This document shows, in pieces, positions 22,449 through 31,294 of a stretch of 44,878 nucleotides of DNA. This stretch comes from Protaetiibacter mangrovi (GTDB taxonomy: Bacteria > Actinomycetota > Actinomycetes > Actinomycetales > Microbacteriaceae): NCBI RefSeq assembly GCF_024752305.1, contig NZ_JANTHX010000002.1, positions 42,261-87,138 of the forward strand, read 5' to 3'. The notes below the pieces were generated by a model. That model searched no databases and was not told where the DNA came from. It was given only the letters and a program-made list of their open reading frames with translations. The stretch's first letter is position 1. Every line of letters starts with the position of its first letter. The position numbers were made by a program, and so were the translations under genes.

Positions 22449-23006
22449 ATGAACGCGCTCGGAATTCTGATGGTTCTGCAACGCGCCAGGGACGCCGCGT
22501 TCAGTGTGCTGGCGGCGAGGGGTTTCCACTCCTTCGGTCACGGGTCGCGCATCCTGCTGCCCTTCCGCACCGGGAACCCCGACCTGATCTCGATCGGATC
22601 CGGGGTCATCATCGGGCCCGGCTCCTGGCTGATGTCGCCCGAGCGCAGCCACCCGGCGCCCGTCATCGAGCTGCGCGACCGCTCGCGCATCAACCAGACC
22701 TCGATCACCGCGGTGCAGAGCGTCATCATCGAGGAGGGCGTCGACATCGCCCGCGGCTGCTACATCACCGACCATTCGCACGGCTTCGACGACCCGGACG
22801 CGTTCATCCGCGACCAGCCGCTCGTACGCGTCGCGCCCGTGCGGATCTGCCGCGGCGCCTGGCTCGGCCAGAACGTCGTGGTGCTGCCGGGGGTGACGAT
22901 CGGCGAGAACGCGGTCGTCGGCGCCAACAGCGTCGTCCGCGAGGACGTGCCGCCGCGTGCCGTCGTGGCGGGCGTCCCGGCCCGCGTGATCCGGCAGCTC
23001 GCATGA
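22449..23006 (+). CDS. Left-handed beta-helix acyltransferase (EPS)
   Basis: The 185-residue protein has hexapeptide repeats from about residue 45 to 175 (ISIGSGVIIGPGSW, VIIEEGVDIARGCYITDHSHG, WLGQNVVVLPGVTIGENAVVGANSVV) and the ending VVAGVPARVIRQL. This is the fold of the CapG/WcaF/NodL group, which transfers acetyl from acetyl-CoA to sugar hydroxyls. His in TDHSHG is the likely catalytic base. The start ATG has a GAGGAGA ribosome site. The stop overlaps the ATG of the next glycosyltransferase gene (ATGA), so they are coupled. Expected role: acetylation of the polymer or its repeat unit. Confidence 0.88.
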   Translation: MNALGILMVLQRARDAAFSVLAARGFHSFGHGSRILLPFRTGNPDLISIGSGVIIGPGSWLMSPERSHPAPVIELRDRSRINQTSITAVQSVIIEEGVDIARGCYITDHSHGFDDPDAFIRDQPLVRVAPVRICRGAWLGQNVVVLPGVTIGENAVVGANSVVREDVPPRAVVAGVPARVIRQLA

Positions 23007-24172
23007 GCAGCGGCGGCCACGAGGTGGTCTTCACCTTCTCCTACGAGACCTGGGACGACGCGGTGCACCGCGGCATGATGCGCCCGCCGGATCGTCTCGC
23101 GGCGGCGCTGATCGCGGACCCCGAGGTGCGCGAGGTGATCATCGCGAACCCGTATCGGTGGCTGCCGACGCTCGCCGCCCGCCGTGCGGTCGCTCGGGGC
23201 GCCCGGTTCCCGGATCTCGCGGGGCGGCACCTGGTGCAGCCGTGGCGGGTGCGCGACCGCCGGGATCCGCTCGACCCGGACGCGCTCGAGGCGCGCTATC
23301 GCGCCTACGGCGACGCCCTGGGGCGCGCCGCGCGGCGCGCGGGTCAGCGCTCGCCCGTGCTGCTGACGACGCATCCGCTCGTGGCCGGGTTCGCGCGGCC
23401 CGAGTGGGCGAGCCGCGTGGTCTACTTCGGACGGGACGACTGGACGAGCTACCCCGGCCGGTCCGAGTTCTGGCCGGCCTATCGCGAGGCGTATCGCCGG
23501 ATCGCCGCGAGCGGGATGCCGGTCGCCGCCGTGTCCGCGCAGATCGTCGAGCGGATCGCCCCCACGGGACCGGGCGTCGTGGTGCCGAACGGCGTCGAGG
23601 TCGCGGAGTGGATCGGACCCGAGCCCGAGGTGCCGGCGTGGTTCGCCGCCGTCCCGGGACCGCGGCTGGTCTACGTGGGCACGATCGACGACCGTCTCGA
23701 CGCGGAGGGGGTCGCGGTGCTCGCGCGGGCCCGCCCCGATGTGTCGGTCGTGCTGCTCGGCCACGTGGCCGCGCCCGACCATCTCGCGCCGGTGCAGGGC
23801 ATCCCGAACGTGGTCGTGCATCCGGCCGTCGGCCGCACCGAGCTCGTCGCGGTGCTGCGCGCCGCGGAGGGGGCGCTCGTCGCGCACCGTGTCACCCCGC
23901 TGACCGAGGCGATGAGCCCGCTCAAGGCGTACGAGTACCTCGCGGGCGGCGCGCCGGTGCTGTCCGTCGACCTGCCCCCGATGCGCGACGTCGACGACCG
24001 GGTGCTGCTGGTGCCGCGGGTCGAGGACTTCGCGGGCGCGGTCGACGAGCTGCTCGCGCTCGGCCGCGCCGACGAGGAGCGCCGCCTGCGGTTCGTGGCC
24101 GAGAACTCGTGGGAGTCCCGGCACCGCGCGGTGTTCGATCTGCTCTACGACCGCGCGAATGTGTCGGGCTGA
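23003..24172 (+). CDS. Glycosyltransferase, GT-B fold (TuaH-like)
   Basis: The 389-residue protein shows the pattern of TuaH-like and related GT4 enzymes. An N-terminal FTFSYETWDDAVHRGMM segment is followed by VVYFGRDDWTSYPG and an AVSAQIVERIAPTGPGVVVPNGVEV hinge. The C-terminal donor domain has LVYVGTIDDRLD and the MSPLKAYEYLAGGAPVLSVDLP block, where the sugar-nucleotide ribose-binding Glu is expected. It probably adds a sugar to the lipid-linked repeat unit. It is translationally coupled to the acyltransferase upstream, and a 230-bp regulatory gap follows. Confidence 0.83.
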   Translation: MSSGGHEVVFTFSYETWDDAVHRGMMRPPDRLAAALIADPEVREVIIANPYRWLPTLAARRAVARGARFPDLAGRHLVQPWRVRDRRDPLDPDALEARYRAYGDALGRAARRAGQRSPVLLTTHPLVAGFARPEWASRVVYFGRDDWTSYPGRSEFWPAYREAYRRIAASGMPVAAVSAQIVERIAPTGPGVVVPNGVEVAEWIGPEPEVPAWFAAVPGPRLVYVGTIDDRLDAEGVAVLARARPDVSVVLLGHVAAPDHLAPVQGIPNVVVHPAVGRTELVAVLRAAEGALVAHRVTPLTEAMSPLKAYEYLAGGAPVLSVDLPPMRDVDDRVLLVPRVEDFAGAVDELLALGRADEERRLRFVAENSWESRHRAVFDLLYDRANVSG

Positions 24173-24237
24173 TTTCGCCGACGCGAACTCCGGGTAACGA
24201 ACCACCGTGAGGCGTTGTCGGCTTTCGCCGCCCTCGC

Positions 24238-24243
24238 TAGCCT
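24238..24243 (+). promoter_or_regulatory. -10 element (TAGCCT) before a long leader
   Basis: TAGCCT in the 24173-24402 gap is the best -10 candidate for the sugar transferase operon. It would give an untranslated leader of roughly 155 bases. Upstream is ccgggtaacgaaccac, with GTAA at 24194, only a weak resemblance to the GTAAA elements found elsewhere in the cluster. Confidence 0.45.
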
Positions 24244-24366
24244 CTCACCCAGTACCACTCTCCGGATGCATCCCGATTGCCGCCGGAACGGCCGCCCTGC
24301 GCGGTCGTCCGTCCCGCTGTCACCGCTGACGTCCGCGCGGTACCCCGACCGCGGTCCAACGTGCGG

Positions 24367-24400
24367 AGTCGTCGAGTTCCCCCACTCGAAAGGCACGACT
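24367..24400 (+). promoter_or_regulatory. Leader hairpin with the ribosome site in a bulge
   Basis: AGTCGT (24367-24372) pairs with ACGACT (24395-24400), and CGAGT (24373-24377) pairs with ACTCG (24384-24388) around a six-base loop TCCCCC. The only unpaired part of the right side is AAAGGC (24389-24394), which holds the ribosome site, and the ATG follows at 24403. The structure could tune translation of the priming enzyme. The pairing is exact; the function is inferred. Confidence 0.5.
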
Positions 24401-24402
24401 GC

Positions 24403-25926
24403 ATGTCCGGTCTCTCGCCCTCCCTGCCCACGGGTTCCTTCGCGCCCGGATCCACGCCGCGCGGCGCGGATGCCGCGCGCGACGTGCGCCGCTCCGATCG
24501 CGTCACGGCGCAACCCCAGCACCTCGCCTGGCCCCGCCGCCTGAACCGCGTGCTCGTCCTGACCGACCTGCTCGCCGTGGCGGTGAGCCTCGTCGTCGCG
24601 CAGATCGTCCGCTTCGGCACGCCCGACGTGCGCGGCGGCTCGATCGACACCCTGTACCTCGGGGTGGCCGTCGCGATCGCGGTGCTGTGGATGCTGTGCC
24701 TCGCGGCCACCCGCTCCCGTGACACCCGCATCATCGCCGTCGGCATGATCGAGTACCAGCGGGTCGTCAACGCGACCCTCTGGACGTTCGGGGTGCTCGC
24801 CATCCTGTCCTTCATCGTGCAGCTGGAGGTCGCTCGCGGCTACCTGGCGGTCGCCCTGCCGGTGGGTCTCGCGCTGCTGCTCACCGGACGGATGGTCTGG
24901 CGCCGCACCCTGAACTCCCTGCGTCGCGCGGGTCGCTGCCTCACGGGGGCGATCGTGGTCGGCCCGGCGGCGGACGTGCAGCGGGTCGTGTCCCAGCTGC
25001 GGGTCAACCTGCGCGCCGGGTACCGCCCGATCGGCGTGGTGATCACCGACGGGCGCCGGCTCCACGATCCCGAGCCGCTCCCGATGGTCGACGTCGAGGA
25101 TCTCCCCGCCATCTCGCGCCGCACCCGCACGCGCGCCGTCATGATCGCGGGCAACCTGCCGGGCGGGCACGCCCAGATCCGGGAGCTCGGCTGGCAGCTC
25201 GAGAACGCCAAGACCGAGCTCATCCTGGTGTCGCGGCTCACCGACGTCGCGGGCCCCCGGATGCACCTGCGGCCCGTACAGGACCTGCCCATGGTGCACG
25301 TCGACCTGCCGCAGTACTCGGGGGTCAACCACGCCGCCAAACGCGTGATCGACGTCGTCGCCGCGGCGAGCGCGCTCGTGCTGCTCGCACCGGTCTTCGC
25401 CTTCCTGGCGATGTCGATCCGGCTCTCCAGCGTCGGCCCGATCATCTTCCGGCAGACCAGGGTCGGTCTGCAGGGGCAGACCTTCACGATGTTCAAGTTC
25501 CGCTCGATGGTGGTCGACGCCGAGGCGCGCCTGGCGGCGCTGCAGGCCGAGCGCGACGCGGGCAACGACGTGCTGTTCAAGATCAAGGACGACCCGCGGA
25601 TCACCCCGATCGGCAAGATCATGCGCCGGTACTCGCTCGACGAGCTGCCGCAGTTCATGAACGTGCTGATCGGCGACATGAGCCTCATCGGGCCGCGACC
25701 GCCGCTTCCCGCGGAGGTCGAGATGTACGAGGACCGCGTCAACCGCCGGCTGCTCATCAAGCCCGGCATCACGGGGCTCTGGCAGGTGTCGGGGCGCTCC
25801 AACCTCAGCTGGGAGGACAGCGTCAAGCTCGACCTCTCCTACGTCGAGAACTGGTCGGTGACGGGCGACATCCTCATCCTCCTCAAGACCATCCGCGCCG
25901 TCTTCCGCAAGGAAGGCGCCTACTGA
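24403..25926 (+). CDS. Priming sugar transferase (undecaprenyl-phosphate, WcaJ/ExoY type)
   Basis: The 507-residue enzyme starts EPS assembly by moving a sugar-1-phosphate from a nucleotide sugar to undecaprenyl phosphate. The N-terminal half has about four membrane spans (near 50-67, 80-100, 122-140 and 147-160) and a CoA-binding-like soluble region with AIVVGPAADVQRVVSQL. Residues about 309-507 are the catalytic domain: a span at 320-345, then FRQTRVGLQGQTFTMFKFRS, DDPRITPIGKIMRRYSLDEL, MSLIGPRPPLPAEV and KPGITGLWQVSGRS. The ATG at 24403 follows AAAGG. It leads a two-gene operon with the fused glycosyltransferase. Confidence 0.94.
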   Translation: MSGLSPSLPTGSFAPGSTPRGADAARDVRRSDRVTAQPQHLAWPRRLNRVLVLTDLLAVAVSLVVAQIVRFGTPDVRGGSIDTLYLGVAVAIAVLWMLCLAATRSRDTRIIAVGMIEYQRVVNATLWTFGVLAILSFIVQLEVARGYLAVALPVGLALLLTGRMVWRRTLNSLRRAGRCLTGAIVVGPAADVQRVVSQLRVNLRAGYRPIGVVITDGRRLHDPEPLPMVDVEDLPAISRRTRTRAVMIAGNLPGGHAQIRELGWQLENAKTELILVSRLTDVAGPRMHLRPVQDLPMVHVDLPQYSGVNHAAKRVIDVVAAASALVLLAPVFAFLAMSIRLSSVGPIIFRQTRVGLQGQTFTMFKFRSMVVDAEARLAALQAERDAGNDVLFKIKDDPRITPIGKIMRRYSLDELPQFMNVLIGDMSLIGPRPPLPAEVEMYEDRVNRRLLIKPGITGLWQVSGRSNLSWEDSVKLDLSYVENWSVTGDILILLKTIRAVFRKEGAY

Positions 25927-25938
25927 GGGGAGCCCCCG

Positions 25939-26901
25939 ATGGCCCGTACCCTGCTCATCTGCTCCGGCGGCGGTCACCTCAAGCAGCTCTTCACGCTCGC
26001 GCCGCGGCTCGGCATCCGCCCGGAGGATCAGCTCTGGGCGACCTTCGAGAACGGCCTGTCGACGAGCCTGCTCGAGGGCCGCGACACGGTGTTCGTCCCC
26101 TTCGCCGCTCCGCGCGACGCCTGGAACACCGCGCGCATCGCGCGCATCGTGCGCCGGCTGCTGCAGAGCGGCGACATCGAGCGGGTCGTGAGCACGGGCG
26201 CGAGCCCCGCGGTCGCCGCCCTGCCGCAGGCCGCGCGACGCGGCATCGAGGCGCACTACATCGAGTCGGCCGCCCGCGCCGACGGCCCGTCGCTCTCGGG
26301 CCGCATCCTGGCGCGCTTCGGCGGGGTGCGCACCTACACCCAGTACCCGGCGTGGTCCGACGAGCGGTGGCGCTTCCGGGGTGCGATCTTCGACGCCTTC
26401 GAACCCGGTGCCGAGCGGACACCGACTCCCATCCGCCGCGCGGTGGTCTCGCTCGGCACCCAGGACGGCTACGGCTTCGCCCGGCTCATCGGGGCGCTCG
26501 CCCCGCTCCTCGGGGATGCCGAGGTGCTCTGGCAGACCGGACCGCTCGACGTGCACACCCACGGGGTCGCCGGGCGGGCCACGGTACCGCACGCCGAGCT
26601 CGCCGCGGCGGTCGCGGAGGCCGACCTCGTCGTCGCCCACGCGGGCGTCGGGGCCGCCGTGACCGCGATCGAGGCGGGCCGGTGCCCGGTGCTCGTGCCC
26701 CGGCTCGCCCGCCACAAGGAGCACGTCGACGATCATCAGGTGCAGATCGCGGCGGAGCTGGAGCGCCGCGGACTCGCGGTCGCCGCGGCACCGGAGGAGC
26801 TCGATGCGGAGCTGCTGCAGCGCGCCGCGGCGCGGTCGACCCGCACGGTCGGCGCGGGACCGTTCCTGCTCGACGGGGCGCCGCTCGCCCACTCCGCCTG
26901 A
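25939..26901 (+). CDS. Fused Alg14/Alg13-type glycosyltransferase (GT28)
   Basis: The 320-residue protein combines two subunits that are separate in streptococcal capsule systems (Cps14F/G type) and in yeast (Alg14/Alg13). The N-terminal half has the Alg14-like LLICSGGGHLKQLFTL, then VVSTGASPAVAALPQA and HYIESAARADGPSLSGR. The C-terminal half has the GT28 donor site VSLGTQDGYGFARLIGAL and ADLVVAHAGVGAAVTAIEAGRCPVLVPRLARH. It should add the second sugar to the lipid-linked primer made by the enzyme just upstream, 12 bp away. Donor is unknown; UDP-linked sugars are usual for the family. Confidence 0.88.
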   Translation: MARTLLICSGGGHLKQLFTLAPRLGIRPEDQLWATFENGLSTSLLEGRDTVFVPFAAPRDAWNTARIARIVRRLLQSGDIERVVSTGASPAVAALPQAARRGIEAHYIESAARADGPSLSGRILARFGGVRTYTQYPAWSDERWRFRGAIFDAFEPGAERTPTPIRRAVVSLGTQDGYGFARLIGALAPLLGDAEVLWQTGPLDVHTHGVAGRATVPHAELAAAVAEADLVVAHAGVGAAVTAIEAGRCPVLVPRLARHKEHVDDHQVQIAAELERRGLAVAAAPEELDAELLQRAAARSTRTVGAGPFLLDGAPLAHSA

Positions 26902-26908
26902 TCCGGCG

Positions 26909-28063
26909 TCAGCCGACGGCGATCGCGCCGGCGACGTCGTCGGGCAGCGCGGCGCCGTCGATCCCGGCCGGTGCCGGTTCGAGATCTCCCGCCGGGCTGA
27001 TCCGGGCCTGCGTCGGCTCGACGGGGGCGAGGTCGCCCGTCGTGGGGTCGAGCGGCTGGTAGTCGCCCGTGCGGTTGCCGTCGGCGTCCAGCCACTCGGG
27101 CACCTTGCACATCTTCACGTTCCACTTCAGCACCACGGAGTTGCTGATCCGCGACCCGCACTCGCTCAGGTACGAGACGACGTTGCGGTCGAACACCGCG
27201 CCCGGGGCGGATCCCCAGCGCACCGAGCCGTTGAGGAAGGTGTTGTTGCGCACCACGAGGTCGCTGACCCCCTGCTCGCGCAGCTCGGCGGCGGAACCGC
27301 CCCCGCAGCGCTCCGTGCGCTCGACGCAGCCCTGGATGAAGTTGGCCTCCACGAGCAGGCCCTGGATGCCGCGACCGCCGCCCGAGATGATGAGGCCGGC
27401 GTTGTAGCAGTTCGACAGATGGTTGCCGCGGATCACCACGTCCGCGACGTCGAAGAGCTGGATGCAGTCCGCGTGGCGCCCGTTGTCGATCTCCTGGTCG
27501 TAGTCGCGCACCGTCGTGCCCTCGACGAGCACGTCGCTCGCACGGGCGATCTGGATCCCGTCGACGGAGCTGCCGCCCTCGAACAGCGAGTCGACCACCT
27601 GGACGTGGTCGGCGCGCACGAACATGCCGCTCCCGGTCACGTGGACGCGCTCCGCCCTCCCGCCGTCGGCGCCGGCGTCGAAGGAGAGCAGCCCGGCGAC
27701 GGTGAGATCCTCGAGGTGCACGCCGGGGCTCGAGATGCGGAGCCCCCCGACGACGGGTTCCGCGTCCGGCGCTGCGGTGATCACGAGCGGGTCGGCGAAC
27801 TCGGCGAACCGTCGGTACCCGTCGATGCGCAGATCGCCGTAGTCGCCGGGGCCGAGCTCGATCCGCGTCCCCGACGCGGCGCGGTCGAGAGCGTCCTCGA
27901 AGCCGCACGGCGCCTCGGCGGTGCACGCCCCGGTCCCCGCCGGCGAGACGGTGAGCACGGTGCCGCCGCTCGCGTCCGGCGCGCCGACGGAGGCCGTGCA
28001 GCCGGTGAGGGCCGCGGCGAGGAGCATCGCGCAGGCGACGGTGCGGGGACGGGTGGGCGTCAC
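26909..28063 (-). CDS. Parallel beta-helix lipoprotein
   Basis: The 384-residue protein has a lipoprotein signal with lipobox LTGC (Cys22), so it should be anchored outside the membrane. Residues about 60-330 form a right-handed parallel beta-helix like pectate-lyase-type and CSLREA-type proteins. Block 161-250 (FEGGSSVDGIQI, DYDQEIDNGRHADC, SNCYNAGLIISGGG, CGGGSA) is nearly repeated in the paralogue at 41680-43191. Conserved Asp, His and Cys residues in this block suggest a site for glycan binding or cleavage. It may be a polysaccharide lyase, epimerase or binding protein; activity is unproven. The GTG start overlaps the SGNH gene stop. Confidence 0.82.
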   Translation of the reverse strand: MTPTRPRTVACAMLLAAALTGCTASVGAPDASGGTVLTVSPAGTGACTAEAPCGFEDALDRAASGTRIELGPGDYGDLRIDGYRRFAEFADPLVITAAPDAEPVVGGLRISSPGVHLEDLTVAGLLSFDAGADGGRAERVHVTGSGMFVRADHVQVVDSLFEGGSSVDGIQIARASDVLVEGTTVRDYDQEIDNGRHADCIQLFDVADVVIRGNHLSNCYNAGLIISGGGRGIQGLLVEANFIQGCVERTERCGGGSAAELREQGVSDLVVRNNTFLNGSVRWGSAPGAVFDRNVVSYLSECGSRISNSVVLKWNVKMCKVPEWLDADGNRTGDYQPLDPTTGDLAPVEPTQARISPAGDLEPAPAGIDGAALPDDVAGAIAVG

Positions 28064-28941
28064 GGCGTGCCCGACGGGACCCGCGCGAGGGCGGCCCAGA
28101 TGAGCTCGGCGACCACCCGCTGGCCGTCCTCGGACGGGTGGAAGTAGTCGATCGAGGACAGCTCCGGGGAGCGGAACGGGTGGTCATGCACGGCACCGCC
28201 GTCGGTCGTGCACCGCGGCCGGGCCGCGCAGACGTCCTCGATGACCGTGTTGAACGCCTCGACCCGGTCGCTCACGGCCGCGCGACGAGCCTCCGCGGCC
28301 GGCCCGGTGTCCTCCGCGTCGGCGAGCAGCGACCGGCATGCGGGGGTCGACGCCCAGACGCGCAGGGCTCGGCCGTTGCCGTGACCCTGCTCCCAGACGT
28401 TCTCGAGGTCGGGCACCTCGACCAGCAGCACCTCGGGATCGGTGTCGGCCGCGAGGGCGTCGAGCAGCTGCCCGAGCTCGTCGCGGAACTGCTCGGGCTC
28501 CGTCATCTCCCCGAGCGACGGCGCGCAGGCGTCGTTCGCGCCGAGGAAGACGATCGCGAGCTGGGCGTGCTCGCCGACGACGTGGTCGAGATTTCCGAGC
28601 GCCGTCGACAGCCGGGCGCCGTCGCGCGCGAGCGACTGCACCTCGACCGCCGGGTTCTGGGCCGCGGCTCGCACGGCGAGGGAGTCGACCTCGGCGTTCC
28701 CCGTGGCCCACGACGCCGACCCGCAGATGCGGTCCTCGGCCGGGCAGGCGTTGACCCCGAGCGTCACCGAATCCCCGAGCACCACGATGCGGGTGACCTC
28801 GTCGATGATCGCCGGACGCACCTCGGTCGGGGTGGGGGTGGGAGCGGCCGGCGTCTCGTCGGGGGTGGAGGCCGCGGGGGTGCAGCCGGCGAGCACGGCG
28901 GCGAGCAGGGCCGCGGCGAACGCGCCCCGCGCCCGCCTCAC
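28060..28941 (-). CDS. SGNH/GDSL hydrolase lipoprotein
   Basis: The 293-residue protein has a lipoprotein signal (AAVLAGC, Cys20), a Pro/Thr-rich spacer (21-45) and an SGNH domain. Block I is VVLGDSVTLGV with Ser58, block III FLGANDAC and block V DYFHPSEDGQ with Asp265 and His268, so the catalytic triad is present. Such enzymes remove acetyl or other acyl groups from sugars. In this cluster, with two or three acyltransferases, it could de-esterify the exported polymer. The GTG start overlaps the flippase stop by four bases and its own stop overlaps the beta-helix gene start, so the genes are coupled. Confidence 0.87.
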   Translation of the reverse strand: MRRARGAFAAALLAAVLAGCTPAASTPDETPAAPTPTPTEVRPAIIDEVTRIVVLGDSVTLGVNACPAEDRICGSASWATGNAEVDSLAVRAAAQNPAVEVQSLARDGARLSTALGNLDHVVGEHAQLAIVFLGANDACAPSLGEMTEPEQFRDELGQLLDALAADTDPEVLLVEVPDLENVWEQGHGNGRALRVWASTPACRSLLADAEDTGPAAEARRAAVSDRVEAFNTVIEDVCAARPRCTTDGGAVHDHPFRSPELSSIDYFHPSEDGQRVVAELIWAALARVPSGTP

Positions 28942-30461
28942 ACCGCCTCCGGCTCGGGCGCCCCCGGCTCGGGCGCGGCCGGCCGACGTCGGCGCACCTG
29001 CGCGACGAACCCCGCGATCCGGCGGATGTCGCGCCGATACGCGGGGACGGCGAACGCCGCGGCGATCGGCACGAGACCGGCTGCGCCGCCCGCGAGCAGC
29101 TCGAGCACGGCCACGGTGTCGACCAGCTGCACCACCGCGAAGGCGGCCGCGAACGCCGGCACGGCGACGATCGCGGGGCGCAGCAGCGGGCCGACGATGT
29201 CGCTGCCGTGCACGAAGGTGCCCCGGATGGCGAACCAGAACCCGGGGACCGCGAGCACGAGGGTGATCGCGCTGTACACGAGCGCGACCCCGTCGATGCC
29301 GCCCCACCAGATCCCGAGGAAGAAGCCGCCGATCACGAGCGGCCGGGTGATCGCGTAGTAGACGAGCTGGCGATGCGCGCGCTCGAGGGTCAGGTACAGC
29401 CAGCCCTGCACGCTGCCGACCGCCTGGACGACGCCGGCGACGGCGAGCAGCGAGAAGACGAGCGCCGCGGGCTCCCAGCCCGGGCCGAGCAGCAGCGCGA
29501 TGAGGGGGCCGGACACCGCGGCGGCGACCGCGTAGGTCGGGATGGTCAGGTACCCGATGACGAGCACCGCACCGCGCACGTAGTTGCGGAAGCGCTCCGG
29601 CTCGTCGCGGAGGGTCGAGAGCACGGGGAGCGCGACGCGTCCGAGCGGGCCGTTGAGCTGCTGCAGCGGCAGCAGGAAGAGGGCGTAGGCGCGGGAGTAG
29701 TAGCCGAGCTCCTGCGGCCCCAGCTGGTAGCCGATGATGACGTTGTCGAGGTTGCGGGCCGCGTAGTTGAGCAGCTGCACCCCGAAGACGCTGCCGCCCG
29801 TCGACACCAGCGGCAGCACCTCGCGCGAGATCCGGGGACGTCCGAAGCGGGGGCGGGCGCAGATCCACAGGGCGACCAGGCGGTAGACCTGCCCGGCCCC
29901 GGCGAGCAGCACGAGCGACCACACGCCCCAGCCGAGGAGGGCCGCGGCGATCGAGAGCACGACGCCCGTCAGCATGGAGCCGACGTCGATGTGCGCGAGG
30001 GTCGTGAACCGGAGCTCGCGTTGCAGCTTCGCCTGCATGGGCATGGCCAGTCCGTTGACGAAGAGCGTCGGCGCGATGACGATCGTCAGCAGTACGAGCC
30101 GCGGTTCGTCGTAGAGCAGGGCGATCACGGGCGCGAGCAGCACCACCGCGACCGAGAGCACCACCCCGAGCACGACCGAGAGCCAGAGCGCGCTCGACCA
30201 CAGCCTCGAGGTCATGGTGCGCGACTGGATGAGGGCCGCGGTGAGGCCGAAGTCGCGGACGAGGTCGGCGACGCCCACGATCGCGGTGATCATGGCGAGC
30301 AGACCGAAGTCGGTGGGGTCGAGCAGTCGCGCGAGCACGACGGTCGACGCCGTCTGCAGCAGCGCACGGCCCCAGAGCCCGCCCGCCGTCACGAGGGTTC
30401 CGCGCGAGGCGCGATGCGCGAGGTCGCTCGGCGCGGTCGTCCGCTCCTGCTGCGCGGTCAT
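28938..30461 (-). CDS. Lipid-linked oligosaccharide flippase (Wzx-like)
   Basis: The 507-residue membrane protein belongs to the polysaccharide biosynthesis (MOP/WzxC-like) superfamily. It starts ASRGTLVTAGGLWGRALLQT and has ARLLDPTDFGLLAMITAIVG, the usual first helices, then about 12-14 membrane spans. NYAARNLDNVIIGYQLGPQELGYY is the typical mid-protein block (split here by family convention at G). It should move the undecaprenyl-linked repeat unit to the outer face. A charged C-terminal tail ends EPGAPEPEAV. Start ATG at 30461 overlaps the upstream GT2 stop. Partners: the Wzy-like and Wzz-like genes of the same operon. Confidence 0.92.
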   Translation of the reverse strand: MTAQQERTTAPSDLAHRASRGTLVTAGGLWGRALLQTASTVVLARLLDPTDFGLLAMITAIVGVADLVRDFGLTAALIQSRTMTSRLWSSALWLSVVLGVVLSVAVVLLAPVIALLYDEPRLVLLTIVIAPTLFVNGLAMPMQAKLQRELRFTTLAHIDVGSMLTGVVLSIAAALLGWGVWSLVLLAGAGQVYRLVALWICARPRFGRPRISREVLPLVSTGGSVFGVQLLNYAARNLDNVIIGYQLGPQELGYYSRAYALFLLPLQQLNGPLGRVALPVLSTLRDEPERFRNYVRGAVLVIGYLTIPTYAVAAAVSGPLIALLLGPGWEPAALVFSLLAVAGVVQAVGSVQGWLYLTLERAHRQLVYYAITRPLVIGGFFLGIWWGGIDGVALVYSAITLVLAVPGFWFAIRGTFVHGSDIVGPLLRPAIVAVPAFAAAFAVVQLVDTVAVLELLAGGAAGLVPIAAAFAVPAYRRDIRRIAGFVAQVRRRRPAAPEPGAPEPEAV

Positions 30462-31294
30462 CGCCTGCTCGTCTCGTCGCGCTCCCAGCCGAGGGGCCCG
30501 CGCGCTCCCGCCCGCAGTCGCGGCCCCAGGGTGCCGACCACGTACACCGGGAAGGCCGGCCACAACGACGGCCGTCGGGCGACCCGCGCCAGCAGGCTCC
30601 CGTGGCGCCCGGTCGCGGGGGCGGGCCGCAGCTCGGGGTAGTCGCGGGCGATCTCGGCGTTGCCGCGGTGGATGCGGGTGGACCGCCGGATCTGGGCGCG
30701 CAGCGTCCGCGGGGCCGGCACCTCGAAGCTGTGCCCGTCGAGCGCGAGCCGCTCCTCGGGCGCGAAGAGCTGCTGCACGTAGCGGTCGTCGGCGATCACG
30801 TCCGGGAAGGCGTCGAACCGCGCGCGCCCCGCCGCGGAGAGCGCGTAGATCCCCGACCCGACGTGGCCGCTGCGCCGGTAGTCGGTGTGCTCCCACACGC
30901 GGTAGTGCGCGCGCGCGAAGATCGACGAGCGCGAGGTGTCGACGGTGAAGCGCGGGGCCGCGACCCGCGGCAGCGGCGTGTCGAGCAGTTCGGCGAGGGC
31001 CAGCAGCGTCGTGCCGGCGACCCGCACGTCGGCGTCGACGTACGCGCGGATCGGATGCCGGGCGACCGCGTCGCCGGCGTTGAGGGCCGCGATCTTGGAC
31101 CCCTCCGCGAGCTCGACCACGACCGCGTCCGGGATCGCACGGGCGGCACGGGCTGCGGTGTCGTCGCGGCATCCGTTGGCGACCACCACGAACTCGAGAC
31201 GCCCCGCGGGAACCCCCCGGGCCATCCGCGCCAGGTTGGCGCCGATCACGTTCGCCTCGTCGTGCGCCGGGACGATGACGCTCATCGGCGTCAT
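30458..31294 (-). CDS. Family 2 glycosyltransferase (EPS)
   Basis: The 278-residue GT-A enzyme opens MSVIVPAHDEANVIGANL, followed by EFVVVANGCRDDTA. The metal-binding motif is YVDADVRVAG at about 88-97. The acceptor region has SGHVGSGIYALSAAG and an IADDRYVQQLF motif with the expected base. A basic C-terminal part may hold a membrane-contact segment (FPVYVVGTLGPRL). It probably adds one sugar of the repeat unit. Start and stop overlap the neighbouring Wzy-like and flippase genes by four bases each, so all are coupled. Confidence 0.88.
   Translation of the reverse strand: MTPMSVIVPAHDEANVIGANLARMARGVPAGRLEFVVVANGCRDDTAARAARAIPDAVVVELAEGSKIAALNAGDAVARHPIRAYVDADVRVAGTTLLALAELLDTPLPRVAAPRFTVDTSRSSIFARAHYRVWEHTDYRRSGHVGSGIYALSAAGRARFDAFPDVIADDRYVQQLFAPEERLALDGHSFEVPAPRTLRAQIRRSTRIHRGNAEIARDYPELRPAPATGRHGSLLARVARRPSLWPAFPVYVVGTLGPRLRAGARGPLGWERDETSRR

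Noticed and set aside
24173-24402. Riboswitch in the long leader of the priming transferase
   Set aside because: No known riboswitch core could be matched; only the local hairpin at 24367-24400 is supported.
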